Shown here: positions 24,244 to 31,729 of the stretch, piece after piece
Layout of the letters: each line of letters begins with the position of its first letter
Position numbering within the stretch: the first letter of the stretch is position 1
From: an uncultured Clostridiaceae bacterium
Lineage (GTDB): Bacteria > Bacillota > Clostridia > Lachnospirales > Lachnospiraceae
Length of the DNA: 35,416 nt
Direction: 5' to 3'
Assembly (NCBI GenBank): GCA_947177415.1
Contig: CAMWUK010000031.1
Coordinates: 1-35,416 of the forward strand
The notes under the pieces: model-generated
The model's input: the letters and a program-made list of their open reading frames with translations, nothing else
Told to the model about the DNA's origin: nothing
Database searches by the model: none
Translations under genes and position numbers: made by a program

Positions 24244-24691
24244 GTTATTGCGACCTGAGGATTTAGTTTGGTTGGTAGGAGTTGGGACTACGGCTTTAGC
24301 TACTATAGTTCAAAAAATGAGTTCAAAGTATAAACCGTGGTCTTGGCTCGCACAACAGTTTGGTAAAGCTGTAAATAAAGAAATGATGGATAAACTTGAA
24401 GAGCTTGAAAAGAAAGTAGATAAACTTGAAAAGATAGATAAAAGACAAGATGAAGAAAGAGCAGAAGAGAATGCTCTTGAAGCCAGACGAAGAATACTTA
24501 GGTTCGCAGACGAATGTAGAAGAAATGAGAAGCATTCAGAAGAATATTTTAATAATATATTAGAAGATATTAGTATGTATAAAGATTATTGTCACGAGCA
24601 TCCATTGTTTGAAAATGAAAAGGCAGTTATGGCAATGTCATTTATTGATGATGTGTATAATCATTGTTACAAAAATAACGATTTCTTATAA
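24236..24691 (+). CDS. Membrane-anchored coiled-coil protein (holin/spanin-like candidate)
   Basis: A 151-residue protein from the ATG at 24236, which overlaps the preceding stop by 8 nt. In-frame ATG 24209 is an alternative, and neither has a strong ribosome binding site. Residues ~9-27 (LVWLVGVGTTALATIVQ) form one membrane segment. SSKYKPWSWLAQQFGKA follows, then a coiled coil (KLEELEKKVDKLEKIDKR), then ARRRILRFADECRRNEKHS and YCHEHPLF. I recall similar proteins in many gut phages near lysis genes. A lysis-accessory role is inference. Confidence 0.75.
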   Translation: MFELLRPEDLVWLVGVGTTALATIVQKMSSKYKPWSWLAQQFGKAVNKEMMDKLEELEKKVDKLEKIDKRQDEERAEENALEARRRILRFADECRRNEKHSEEYFNNILEDISMYKDYCHEHPLFENEKAVMAMSFIDDVYNHCYKNNDFL

Positions 24692-24780
24692 TAATATACG
24701 TACGAATACGAGAGATTTTGAGATTATGTTACGTTTGTACACAAATAAAAAAAATAAAATAAAAATTTTTAAAAAAGATA

Positions 24781-24809
24781 TTGACCAATAAAAAATAATA
24801 TGATATAAT
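24781..24809 (+). promoter_or_regulatory. Extended -10 promoter P3 for the replication operon
   Basis: TTGACC at 24781-24786 and TATAAT at 24804-24809, spacer 17 bp, with TGA before the -10 box (TATGATATAAT). It is nearly the same as P2 in both hexamers and flanks. It lies in the 220-bp gap between the late accessory genes and the replication genes, and probably drives 24912 onward as an early transcript. Confidence 0.85.
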
Positions 24810-24816
24810 AAATTTA

Positions 24817-24881
24817 TGGTATGAACCGATAGAACTAAGACTAGTAAGAAATTTAGTTAAATAGTACCTAGAATGGTTTAT
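24817..24881 (+). promoter_or_regulatory. Possibly structured leader of the replication operon
   Basis: Within the ~95-nt leader after P3, ATGAACC (24821-24827) can pair with GGTTTAT (24875-24881), and AACTAAG (24833-24839) with the TTTAGTT ending at 24858. GGTA (24818) and TACC (24865) offer an alternative. The stems are short and A/T-rich. No riboswitch or tRNA is recognised, and the structure may not be real. Confidence 0.25.
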
Positions 24882-24911
24882 CCAAATAATTAAATTTATG
24901 GAGGTAGCAAT

Positions 24912-25472
24912 ATGTTACAGAGTGGTAAAGAATTTGAAAGACAAGAACTTGAAACAAAGACGGTTGAAGAGCTGAGAAAGGTTTGTAAAGAGTGTGGAAT
25001 TTCTTATCATGAAGGCGGAAAGAAAATAAAAAAGGCTCAAATGATTGATAGAATAATAGAAAACACAATAAGTACAAATAATGAAGAGCCTACTGATGTA
25101 GTCAAGATGTATGAGCAGGCAGCAGTTAATGAGGAATGTGAAGCAGAAGAATTTGAATTTATGTTAGATGGTGAAAAAGAAGAGCTAAAAAGAAAACAAA
25201 AAGAGAAGTATGTTGAAAAGGCTAATATAGGTACAATTGTGGCCTTTAAAATTCCAGATGGAAGTGGAAGGGTAAAGTCTGCAGCAATTAAAAAGAAATC
25301 TACAAAGAGAAGAATGTTTATGGTAGAGACAAAATATGGTGCAGAATTTAAGGTATCGTTTGATGATATTGTATGGGTAAGGACAGGTAAAAGGTGGCCA
25401 AATGGAGTTTATCAACTATTTTATCGAGATGGTAAGATGGAGGTGACCAAAGATGGCAAAGAAATCAACTAA
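24912..25472 (+). CDS. SAP/HeH-domain protein, first gene of the replication operon
   Basis: A 186-residue protein. Residues ~14-50 (TKTVEELRKVCKECGISYHEG ... AQMIDRIIE) form a SAP/HeH-type helix pair, often DNA binding. The middle is acidic and helical. The C-terminal ~80 residues are beta-rich and basic (GTIVAFKIPDGSGRVKSAAIKKKSTKRRMF, FDDIVWVRTGKRWPNGVYQLF). It is probably a DNA-binding accessory or regulator of replication, which is inference. The end overlaps the next gene by 20 nt and carries its GGAGG site. Confidence 0.75.
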   Translation: MLQSGKEFERQELETKTVEELRKVCKECGISYHEGGKKIKKAQMIDRIIENTISTNNEEPTDVVKMYEQAAVNEECEAEEFEFMLDGEKEELKRKQKEKYVEKANIGTIVAFKIPDGSGRVKSAAIKKKSTKRRMFMVETKYGAEFKVSFDDIVWVRTGKRWPNGVYQLFYRDGKMEVTKDGKEIN

Positions 25473-25971
25473 ACAATATGTAGATGATATGGTTAAATGG
25501 TATTGTGATACTAAATTATCAAGAGATGCCGTTGAAAGAAATTTCCAAGATGCTAAATTTGATTTTAATATGTGTATGGATAGATACTTTGATGTAGTTG
25601 CGAACGAAGATGGTAAAGTTGTGGTAGAGATTGAAAATATAAAAAATATAAAAAAGATAATTGTTACTAGAGTTACACCATCTACAGTCGAATGGGATTG
25701 TAAGAAATTAAAGCAATTACTTAGTTCTAAAGAAAGAAAATTGGTAATACAAAAGAATTATCAAGTTATTAATTGGAAAGGTCTATTTGATTTATTAAAG
25801 GAATCAGGTGTTGATTTCAAAGAATTTTTAAAATACGTAGAGGTTACAGAAACAGTTAGGGATAAGCAGCTCGATAAGTTAATTGAACTTGGTACAATTG
25901 ATGAAGAGGAGGTTAAAGAATGTAGCTCAGTAAAACTTAAGAGTTCTTACTACAAACTGACAGAAAAGTAG
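25453..25971 (+). CDS. Unknown replication-operon protein
   Basis: A 172-residue protein that I do not recognise. It begins with a charged helix (YVDDMVKWYCDTKLSRDAVER). A segment rich in Ile, Val and Lys follows, then CKKLKQLLSSKERKLVIQKNYQVINWKGLFDLLKESGVDFKEFLKYVEV, and a helical charged end. Position between the SAP protein and the primase suggests a role in replication. No catalytic motif is visible. It starts inside the previous gene. Confidence 0.72.
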   Translation: MAKKSTKQYVDDMVKWYCDTKLSRDAVERNFQDAKFDFNMCMDRYFDVVANEDGKVVVEIENIKNIKKIIVTRVTPSTVEWDCKKLKQLLSSKERKLVIQKNYQVINWKGLFDLLKESGVDFKEFLKYVEVTETVRDKQLDKLIELGTIDEEEVKECSSVKLKSSYYKLTEK

Positions 25972-25981
25972 GTTTGAAGGT

Positions 25982-26953
25982 ATGACTGGAGAATTAGCAA
26001 AAGTTCTTTGGTACTATAATTTGTTACCAAATGTTTATGATTCTGTTCAGAAGATTGTATGTCCATTCCACTCAGATGTTAATCCAAGCATGAGTGTAGA
26101 TTTGAAAAGAGGTACATGTTATTGTTTCGGTTGTAATGAGTATTTTGATGCACAAAGATTTGTATCAAGAATGGAAAGTAAGTATAATGGTTTGAATGAT
26201 TTGAAGGCAGTACAAATGTATATTAAGATTTTGAAGTCAAAGAAATGTAGTAATATACATATCGAAAAGTCTTTAAAGCATTATAAAAGACCAAATAAAA
26301 AACAATTATATGACGAGGCTTATGATTATTATCATGGTCTTGGTAGTATTGATTGGGAAGATACTGAAATTGAAGAGGCTATAGAAGCAAGAGAATATAT
26401 GAATAAACGTGGATTTAGTCCAGTTACATTAAATAAATGTAAAGCTAAGGTAACTTATAATAATTCTTATAGTTTGATATTTCCAATACTTGATAATGGA
26501 AAATTTAGAGGTTGGGTATGTAGAACAATGAGAAAGGATATCGAAGCAAAAAGAAAATATCTTTATAACGAAGGGTTTAGTAGGGCAAATACCTTGGTAG
26601 GTAATTATGGCTCGGAAAAATATGTTTTTGTAGTTGAGGGATATATGGACAGGCTTAAGTTTATTCAATATGGTGTTGATAATGTGGTTGCTATATTGGG
26701 ATGGAAAATGTCGGTTGAGCAGGAAAAGAAGTTAAAAGAAAGAGGAATTACTCATGTAATTAGTGCATTAGATAATGATGAATGTGGAAGAAAAGGTACA
26801 AAGTATCTACAAACTATATTTAAAGTAACAAGGTTTACATACCTAAAAGGAATAAAAGACCCTGGCGAAGCGTCAGAAGAAAAATTTGAAAAGATGTACA
26901 GACGTACAATGAGTAAATATCGCGATAATATTAAAAAGAAAGGAAGTCAGTGA
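25982..26953 (+). CDS. DnaG-type primase (CHC2 zinc finger plus TOPRIM)
   Basis: A 323-residue primase making RNA primers for phage replication. The zinc finger is C27-P-F-H30 ... C48-F-G-C51, the CHC2 arrangement. The TOPRIM domain has VVEGYMD with E219, and ALDNDECG with D264 and D266, the metal-binding acidic residues. The helicase-binding C-terminal domain of bacterial DnaG (about 600 residues) is missing, as in many short phage primases. The ribosome binding site is weak. The stop abuts the ssDNA-binding protein gene. No helicase gene is visible in the window. Confidence 0.92.
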   Translation: MTGELAKVLWYYNLLPNVYDSVQKIVCPFHSDVNPSMSVDLKRGTCYCFGCNEYFDAQRFVSRMESKYNGLNDLKAVQMYIKILKSKKCSNIHIEKSLKHYKRPNKKQLYDEAYDYYHGLGSIDWEDTEIEEAIEAREYMNKRGFSPVTLNKCKAKVTYNNSYSLIFPILDNGKFRGWVCRTMRKDIEAKRKYLYNEGFSRANTLVGNYGSEKYVFVVEGYMDRLKFIQYGVDNVVAILGWKMSVEQEKKLKERGITHVISALDNDECGRKGTKYLQTIFKVTRFTYLKGIKDPGEASEEKFEKMYRRTMSKYRDNIKKKGSQ

Positions 26954-26955
26954 CA

Positions 26956-27807
26956 ATGGGATTACTTAATAGTATTAAGAGTGAAGTAAAGAAGTCAGGT
27001 CAAAATAAAGGAAAGTTTCTTTATTTTAGAGAGGGACAAAAAGTTCGTATTAGGTTTTTGGAAGATATGGATGATGGTCTTGAAATTGTGTGGCATGATA
27101 GTTTTGAACAAGGAATTAATGTACCTTGTCAAGAAATATTTGGTAGAGAATGTGAGTATTGTGATGATGATATACTTCGTACAAGAAAACAATATTGCTG
27201 GTCAGTATGGAATTATGAGACAAAGGAGGTTCAATTATTTATGTTTGCTGTAAATAACTGTTCACCAATTCCGTCTCTGGTAGCAATGTATGAGAATTAT
27301 GGTACATTAATGGATAGAGATTATGTTATTAGTGTACAAGGTAAGCAGCAGAATAAGACCTTTTCAGTAGTACCTATGGATAAGGTTAAGTTCAGGAATG
27401 AGAAAGCTAAACCTTATGCTAAGAAGACTGTGTTAAAAATGATTGATAAGGCTTGGCCAGATGAAAATGCAGATAATACAGACTATGATGATGAAGATGA
27501 AGCTCCAAAAAAGAAAAAGAAAACCACAGCTAAGAGTGGAAAGGCTAAATCTAAGCAAACACATAATGAAGAGGATGACTACGAGGACGATTATGATAAT
27601 GAAGAGTTTGACGATGAAGAGGACGAAGATAAAAAAGATTATTCAGATATGACTGCAGTAGAATTATTTAAGTTATGTAAGGAAAGAGGTATTGATGCAG
27701 CAAAGCGTAAACCAGAGAAGTACTATATAAGATTACTTGAAGAAGATGACGAGGCACATGAAGACTGGGACGAAGAGGAAGATGATGACGAGTGGGAGGA
27801 TGAATAA
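26956..27807 (+). CDS. gp32-like single-stranded DNA-binding protein with HeH domain
   Basis: A 283-residue protein coating ssDNA at the fork. The core (residues ~1-160) resembles T4/T7-type gp32-like proteins: GKFLYFREGQKVRIRFLED, a possible zinc cluster (PCQEIFGRECEYC) and WSVWNYETKEVQLF. A lysine-rich and then strongly acidic linker follows. An HeH-like helix pair is at about 230-262 (MTAVELFKLCKERGIDAAKR). The protein ends in an acidic tail (DWDEEEDDDEWEDE), the usual docking site for replication partners. ATG 26956 is preferred over GTG 26950 by spacing to AGGAAG. Confidence 0.85.
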   Translation: MGLLNSIKSEVKKSGQNKGKFLYFREGQKVRIRFLEDMDDGLEIVWHDSFEQGINVPCQEIFGRECEYCDDDILRTRKQYCWSVWNYETKEVQLFMFAVNNCSPIPSLVAMYENYGTLMDRDYVISVQGKQQNKTFSVVPMDKVKFRNEKAKPYAKKTVLKMIDKAWPDENADNTDYDDEDEAPKKKKKTTAKSGKAKSKQTHNEEDDYEDDYDNEEFDDEEDEDKKDYSDMTAVELFKLCKERGIDAAKRKPEKYYIRLLEEDDEAHEDWDEEEDDDEWEDE

Positions 27808-28194
27808 ATGGATAGTAAAGTTTTAAATTATGATTCAGTATCTTTGATAGACTTATTTGATATTCAAGCCGGTAATCAGAGAGAAATGTTGAAGTCAGGT
27901 ATGTATGTTGGTCAGGTTGGAGGACCATTAAATGTAGAACTTCCAATGGATAGTGTTTCACTTTCTTCATATCATATACAGCAGTTAATATCAGAGATTG
28001 GTGAGATGCTCGATGCTGATAAGAGGTGGAAGTCACATCGTAATGTCGCTTATGATGCAAGTTGTAAGCTTGAAGAAATTGCAGATTGTTTTATAGTTAT
28101 GATGAACATTGCGATGTTTTCTGGTTTTGATGGAAAAGACGTAACAAAAGCAATTATAGATAAGTTAGATATAGTATCAAAAAGAATAGAATAG
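27808..28194 (+). CDS. All-alpha NTP pyrophosphatase, dCTPase/dUTPase-like
   Basis: A 128-residue protein. E63 and E66 (SEIGEML), W74-K75, then E90 and D93 (KLEEIADCFIVMMN) followed by GFDGKDV fit the MazG/all-alpha dUTPase fold, in which these acids bind magnesium. The WK and E-x-x-D-x-F-x-x-M-x-N spacing resembles T4 gp56 dCTPase as I recall it. With the dCMP hydroxymethylase downstream, hydrolysis of dCTP to dCMP is the natural proposal: it would supply substrate and keep plain dCTP out of phage DNA. A dUTPase or MazG-type enzyme remains possible. Confidence 0.75.
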   Translation: MDSKVLNYDSVSLIDLFDIQAGNQREMLKSGMYVGQVGGPLNVELPMDSVSLSSYHIQQLISEIGEMLDADKRWKSHRNVAYDASCKLEEIADCFIVMMNIAMFSGFDGKDVTKAIIDKLDIVSKRIE

Positions 28195-28200
28195 ATTAGG

Positions 28201-28245
28201 TAAGGGAGGGTTGAAGAGGTAAATCAATTCTCCCTTAATTATTTG
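28201..28245 (+). terminator. 14-bp hairpin between pyrophosphatase and kinase genes
   Basis: Fourteen bases at 28201-28214 (TAAGGGAGGGTTGA) pair with 28224-28237 around a nine-base loop, with two G-T pairs. A short ATTATTT follows. It is the strongest hairpin in the replication half. It could terminate or attenuate transcription, or protect or process the mRNA. Since downstream genes have no obvious promoter just after it, partial read-through is likely. Confidence 0.65.
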
Positions 28246-28256
28246 GAGGTGTAAAA

Positions 28257-28949
28257 ATGATAATTATTGTTGAGGGCATTGATAGAGTTGGTAAGACTAC
28301 TTTATGTGAAATGATTGAGGAAAGGTATACAGTTTTCAGACGATTTAGAGATGATACAAAATATGTGCATAGTCATTTAAATAGAGAGGTTAATACCGAG
28401 AAAATAAATACTTTGCAGAATTTAATAGAGGCAGGCTTTATTGATGACATAATTCTTGACCGTTATCATATTACAGAATTTGTATATGGGGCTATTGAGA
28501 GGTCATACAAAAATGTAGATATGTATGATATTGATAGGCGTCTTTCAGTTGTTGGAGGCCCAGACTATGAAGTGGCAGAACCAGATGATTTAGATAATGT
28601 TGATAGTGCAATGATGATTGATAATAAATTTCATACAGATGTTGTTTTAATATATGTAGTCCCAGTAGATATAAAAACATCAAGTGGTGAACATGGGTAT
28701 AATCTTGAGCGACATTTAAAATGGTATAATGATTTTTATAGAGATACATTGATAAAAAATAAGATAACAGTTGATTATGAGACCTTAGAAGAGGCTTTAG
28801 AGTATATTGATGAATTATTAGGTATTGAAGAGGATTCAGAAGAACCCGAGGTTCCTGAGGAGCCTGTAGAACCATCTGAGGATGAAGAAGATGAATGGGT
28901 AGAAAGTGTAGAAGAAATACACAAAAAGTTTGCAAATGTAGTAAAATAA
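28257..28949 (+). CDS. Thymidylate-kinase-like deoxynucleoside monophosphate kinase
   Basis: A 230-residue protein. The P-loop is GIDRVGKTTL (residues ~7-16), and ILDRYHITEFVYG carries the DR motif of thymidylate and deoxynucleoside kinases. After about residue 185 there is a Pro/Glu-rich tail (EEPEVPEEPVEP) ending in a short helix. It phosphorylates a dNMP to the diphosphate. In this context hydroxymethyl-dCMP is a plausible substrate, the job T4 gp1 does with an unrelated fold. Plain dTMP cannot be excluded from sequence. Confidence 0.82.
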   Translation: MIIIVEGIDRVGKTTLCEMIEERYTVFRRFRDDTKYVHSHLNREVNTEKINTLQNLIEAGFIDDIILDRYHITEFVYGAIERSYKNVDMYDIDRRLSVVGGPDYEVAEPDDLDNVDSAMMIDNKFHTDVVLIYVVPVDIKTSSGEHGYNLERHLKWYNDFYRDTLIKNKITVDYETLEEALEYIDELLGIEEDSEEPEVPEEPVEPSEDEEDEWVESVEEIHKKFANVVK

Positions 28950-28971
28950 AAGTAAAAGGAGAAAATAAAAT

Positions 28972-29826
28972 ATGAGAGATAAAAAGTTAATTCAGTTGTA
29001 TATTACAAATATGTGTAATTCACATTGTAAGACTTGTGGTATCTGGAAAAATAAAGAAAGACAAGAGTTACAGTTTGATGATATTATTAAGATACTTGCT
29101 GCATTTCCAGATGTTGATTATGTAATTGGTGGAGGAGAAGCTATATTACATGATGATATAGTAAGAATTTTAAATTTATTAAGTGTTGGAAATATAAATT
29201 ATACCTTATTATCAAATTGTATACTTGTTGGAACAGTATGTAAACTAGTTGAAACGTTTAGTATACCATCAGTTACCATAAGTTGTGATGGTATTAACCA
29301 TAATAAAATAAGAGGTGTAGAAGGTAATCTTGAATCTATTAATATGTTTAGAAAATTTTGTATCACGGGTGGCATAAAGTTTAAGGTTAGTTATACATAT
29401 TCAAGATATAATGAAGAATCGTTTTTACAAGATATGGATATGTTTAGAAATATGGGATTAAATGAGATTTATTTCTGTATTGCCCAAGATATGGATTTAC
29501 TTATGACAGCAGAAAGTGATGAAAGTTTTGTGGCAAAGAATTTTGAACAGATTCTTGATTGTGAGTTGATATCAGAAAAAGATAAAAATCATATCAGAAG
29601 TATGATAACTGGAAAAAGAAGATGTTGTACATCACAAAATAATGTTCATACAATTTATTCTAATGGCGATATTGTTAGGTGTCAAAGCTTTAAGAGTAAT
29701 ATAGTTTTAGGTAATATTAAAGATATGACTACAGAAGAAATAAGACTGACCCTAAATTCTGTGAATAATAGAGGATGTAGGTTTGATGAAGAATGTAATT
29801 TGCTTTGTCAAAGGAGGTATGACTGA
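28972..29826 (+). CDS. Radical SAM enzyme with SPASM-like domain
   Basis: A 284-residue enzyme. The SAM-cleaving cluster is C15-x3-C19-x2-C22 near the N-terminus, with GGE at 54-56. A TIM-barrel-like core follows. The C-terminal C218/C219, G-x4-C237, C269-x5-C275-x3-C279 follow the SPASM layout for auxiliary iron-sulfur clusters, with one cysteine of the usual set missing. SPASM enzymes mature peptides, proteins or other substrates. The gene sits between a dNMP kinase and a glycosyltransferase in a DNA-modification cluster. The substrate is unknown, and a nucleotide or its sugar adduct is inference. Confidence 0.88.
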   Translation: MRDKKLIQLYITNMCNSHCKTCGIWKNKERQELQFDDIIKILAAFPDVDYVIGGGEAILHDDIVRILNLLSVGNINYTLLSNCILVGTVCKLVETFSIPSVTISCDGINHNKIRGVEGNLESINMFRKFCITGGIKFKVSYTYSRYNEESFLQDMDMFRNMGLNEIYFCIAQDMDLLMTAESDESFVAKNFEQILDCELISEKDKNHIRSMITGKRRCCTSQNNVHTIYSNGDIVRCQSFKSNIVLGNIKDMTTEEIRLTLNSVNNRGCRFDEECNLLCQRRYD

Positions 29827-31061
29827 TGAAAAAGTGTGGATATAGTTTCTGGGGATATCTTGGTGACATAAAGTATGATAAAGAAGGCAAAGAAGCCAGT
29901 ACACCAGATGGAAATGCTTTTTATTCTTGGTGTATTATAAGAGAACTTCAGAAAAGAGGATATGAGGTAACTCAGATTATGCCAGACCGTGATGATATAG
30001 GTTATAACCAAATTATTGGTAATTTGCTTTTTGATTCATGGTTGAGAAAAGAAAGGATACAAGCTTATACAGGTACAAAAAAAATCAATTGGTGGAATAT
30101 TGCTATTGATGTATGTAAGAAAGAATATTTAGTACATAAAGATAAAACGACTTTATTACTATGTATTAAAAATAGGGTAATACATATTTTAGAAAATGAA
30201 TGTAAAGACATGGAATTTATCTTACATGAGTATCGTATGTTGATTCCTGGAAGAAATGATTTAGATAGTGTTATAAATAAAGATTGGCAACCAGATTATT
30301 TAATACAGGAATGTTTATTTGAGTACTGTATTAAATCAGGTAAGAAATTAATTTTGTTTGACCTTGATTATAAACTTGATTATAGAGGATATGTAAATTT
30401 AAGAGAAAAAGGCTGTAATGCATGTATTTTTGAATTAGGTACAAAATGGCAAAGATTATGTGATGATGTAGAAAGTAAATTAGAAACAAGACAAGTGTAT
30501 ATACCTTTTGACTTTGACAATATAAATTATTTTAGTGACAATCGCTCCAAGAGAGATTATAGTCTTATATATGTTGGTAATAGGTATGAGAGAGATTGGT
30601 GTATTGATAAGTATATACCAGAGAATTTAGATAAATGTATCATATATGGTAATTGGCTTGAGAGTAATAGAGATTCAAAAGAAAAATGGCCAAAGTTACA
30701 TTTTGGTGAAAGATTACAAACAAGAAGTATGAGAAATGTATATGCTAATTCTGTAGCTACTATTTTATTAGCAAAAGAAGAGTATTGTATGTATGGATTT
30801 ATGACGGCTAGATTATTAGAAGCAATATTTTATGGCACCGTACCATTTTTTATTAAAGAGTTTGGAAAAGAAACAATATATAAGTATGCAGGTTTATGGG
30901 CAGAATTTTTAACAGTTAAATCAAAAGACGAACTTATGGAACGAATAAAGTTTTTGAGAAATGAAGAGTGGATGTGTGAAGAGATATTGAAATATTTAAG
31001 AGAATATTTAGAATTTATGGATGTAAGAAATTTTGTAGATATTATTGAGGAGGTAAAGTAA
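29826..31061 (+). CDS. GT-B-type glycosyltransferase-like protein
   Basis: A 411-residue protein starting within the preceding stop (TGATGA) with AAAGGAGG upstream. The N-terminus (YSFWGYLGDIKYD, TPDGNAFYSWCIIRELQKRGYEV) looks like the first Rossmann domain of a GT-B enzyme. The second half has the strand SLIYVGNRYERDW and NSVATILLAKEEY, followed by TARLLEAIFYGTVPFF, where E332 matches the donor-binding glutamate of GT-B families. It is directly followed by the dCMP hydroxymethylase, so sugar transfer to hydroxymethylcytosine in DNA is a reasonable proposal. Host glycan modification is the alternative. Confidence 0.72.
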   Translation: MKKCGYSFWGYLGDIKYDKEGKEASTPDGNAFYSWCIIRELQKRGYEVTQIMPDRDDIGYNQIIGNLLFDSWLRKERIQAYTGTKKINWWNIAIDVCKKEYLVHKDKTTLLLCIKNRVIHILENECKDMEFILHEYRMLIPGRNDLDSVINKDWQPDYLIQECLFEYCIKSGKKLILFDLDYKLDYRGYVNLREKGCNACIFELGTKWQRLCDDVESKLETRQVYIPFDFDNINYFSDNRSKRDYSLIYVGNRYERDWCIDKYIPENLDKCIIYGNWLESNRDSKEKWPKLHFGERLQTRSMRNVYANSVATILLAKEEYCMYGFMTARLLEAIFYGTVPFFIKEFGKETIYKYAGLWAEFLTVKSKDELMERIKFLRNEEWMCEEILKYLREYLEFMDVRNFVDIIEEVK

Positions 31062-31729
31062 TGAATAATTGTACAATATTTGTTGATGATATTGATGAAG
31101 CATGGTTGAAGTGGTATAAAAAGTTATCAAATCAAGGTATAGGATTATCTTCTCGTGATGGAGATGTAGTTGGAGAGATTCTAAATGCGGTTACCGTAAT
31201 AAGTGACCCTACTAGAAATGTTATGAAAAATAATATTCGTAGATTACCAATGAAGTACGCTATAGGAGAAATGCTTTGGTATATGTCAGGAAATAAAAAT
31301 TTATCAGAGATTCAAAAATATACAACGGCATGGAATAGAATGTCAGATGATGGAGAAACTGTTAATTCAAATTATGGTTGGTGTATTAAGTATAAATTTG
31401 GATTTGACCAATGGGAGTATGTAAAAGATTTATTGAGAAATTCACCAGAGACAAGGCAGGCTGTAATTCATATTAAAACAGCAGATTGTGAAGAAAGTAA
31501 AGATGTGAATTGTACAGTTTGTATACAGTTTTTTATAAGAGATGGTAAGCTTCATGCTACCACATATATGAGGTCAAATGATATTTGGATGGGCTTTCCG
31601 TATGATGTATTTCAGTTCACTTGTATGCAGATTCTTATGAGTATGGAATTAGGTGTAGAAATAGGTACATACACGCATATCGTTGGGTCTTTACATTTAT
31701 ATAAAAGGGATTTAGTAAAAGATGAGTAA
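31061..31729 (+). CDS. Deoxycytidylate hydroxymethylase (T4 gp42-like)
   Basis: A 222-residue member of the thymidylate synthase fold. C151 (NCTVCIQFF) aligns with the catalytic cysteine, R132 (SPETRQAV) and the RSND element at 171-174 with phosphate and substrate binding, and H212 and Y214 (GSLHLY) with the conserved pair. Where thymidylate synthases have Asn in GLPFN, this protein has D182 in GFPYD, the change that gives dCMP specificity in T4 gp42. NSNYGW (102-107), MRSND and VGSLH-Y also resemble gp42. It should use methylene-tetrahydrofolate to make 5-hydroxymethyl-dCMP; a dCMP methylase is less likely. Confidence 0.86.
   Translation: MNNCTIFVDDIDEAWLKWYKKLSNQGIGLSSRDGDVVGEILNAVTVISDPTRNVMKNNIRRLPMKYAIGEMLWYMSGNKNLSEIQKYTTAWNRMSDDGETVNSNYGWCIKYKFGFDQWEYVKDLLRNSPETRQAVIHIKTADCEESKDVNCTVCIQFFIRDGKLHATTYMRSNDIWMGFPYDVFQFTCMQILMSMELGVEIGTYTHIVGSLHLYKRDLVKDE

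Noticed and set aside
24817-24881. tRNA or known riboswitch in the replication leader
   Set aside because: The candidate stems do not make a cloverleaf, there is no T-arm consensus or CCA-compatible acceptor, and no known riboswitch core is recognised.
28972-29826. RiPP biosynthesis cluster around the SPASM enzyme
   Set aside because: No precursor peptide, protease or transporter gene lies nearby; the neighbours are nucleotide and sugar enzymes.
31061-31729. Ordinary thymidylate synthase (thyA)
   Set aside because: The pyrimidine-selecting Asn is replaced by Asp and several motifs match dCMP hydroxymethylase better.
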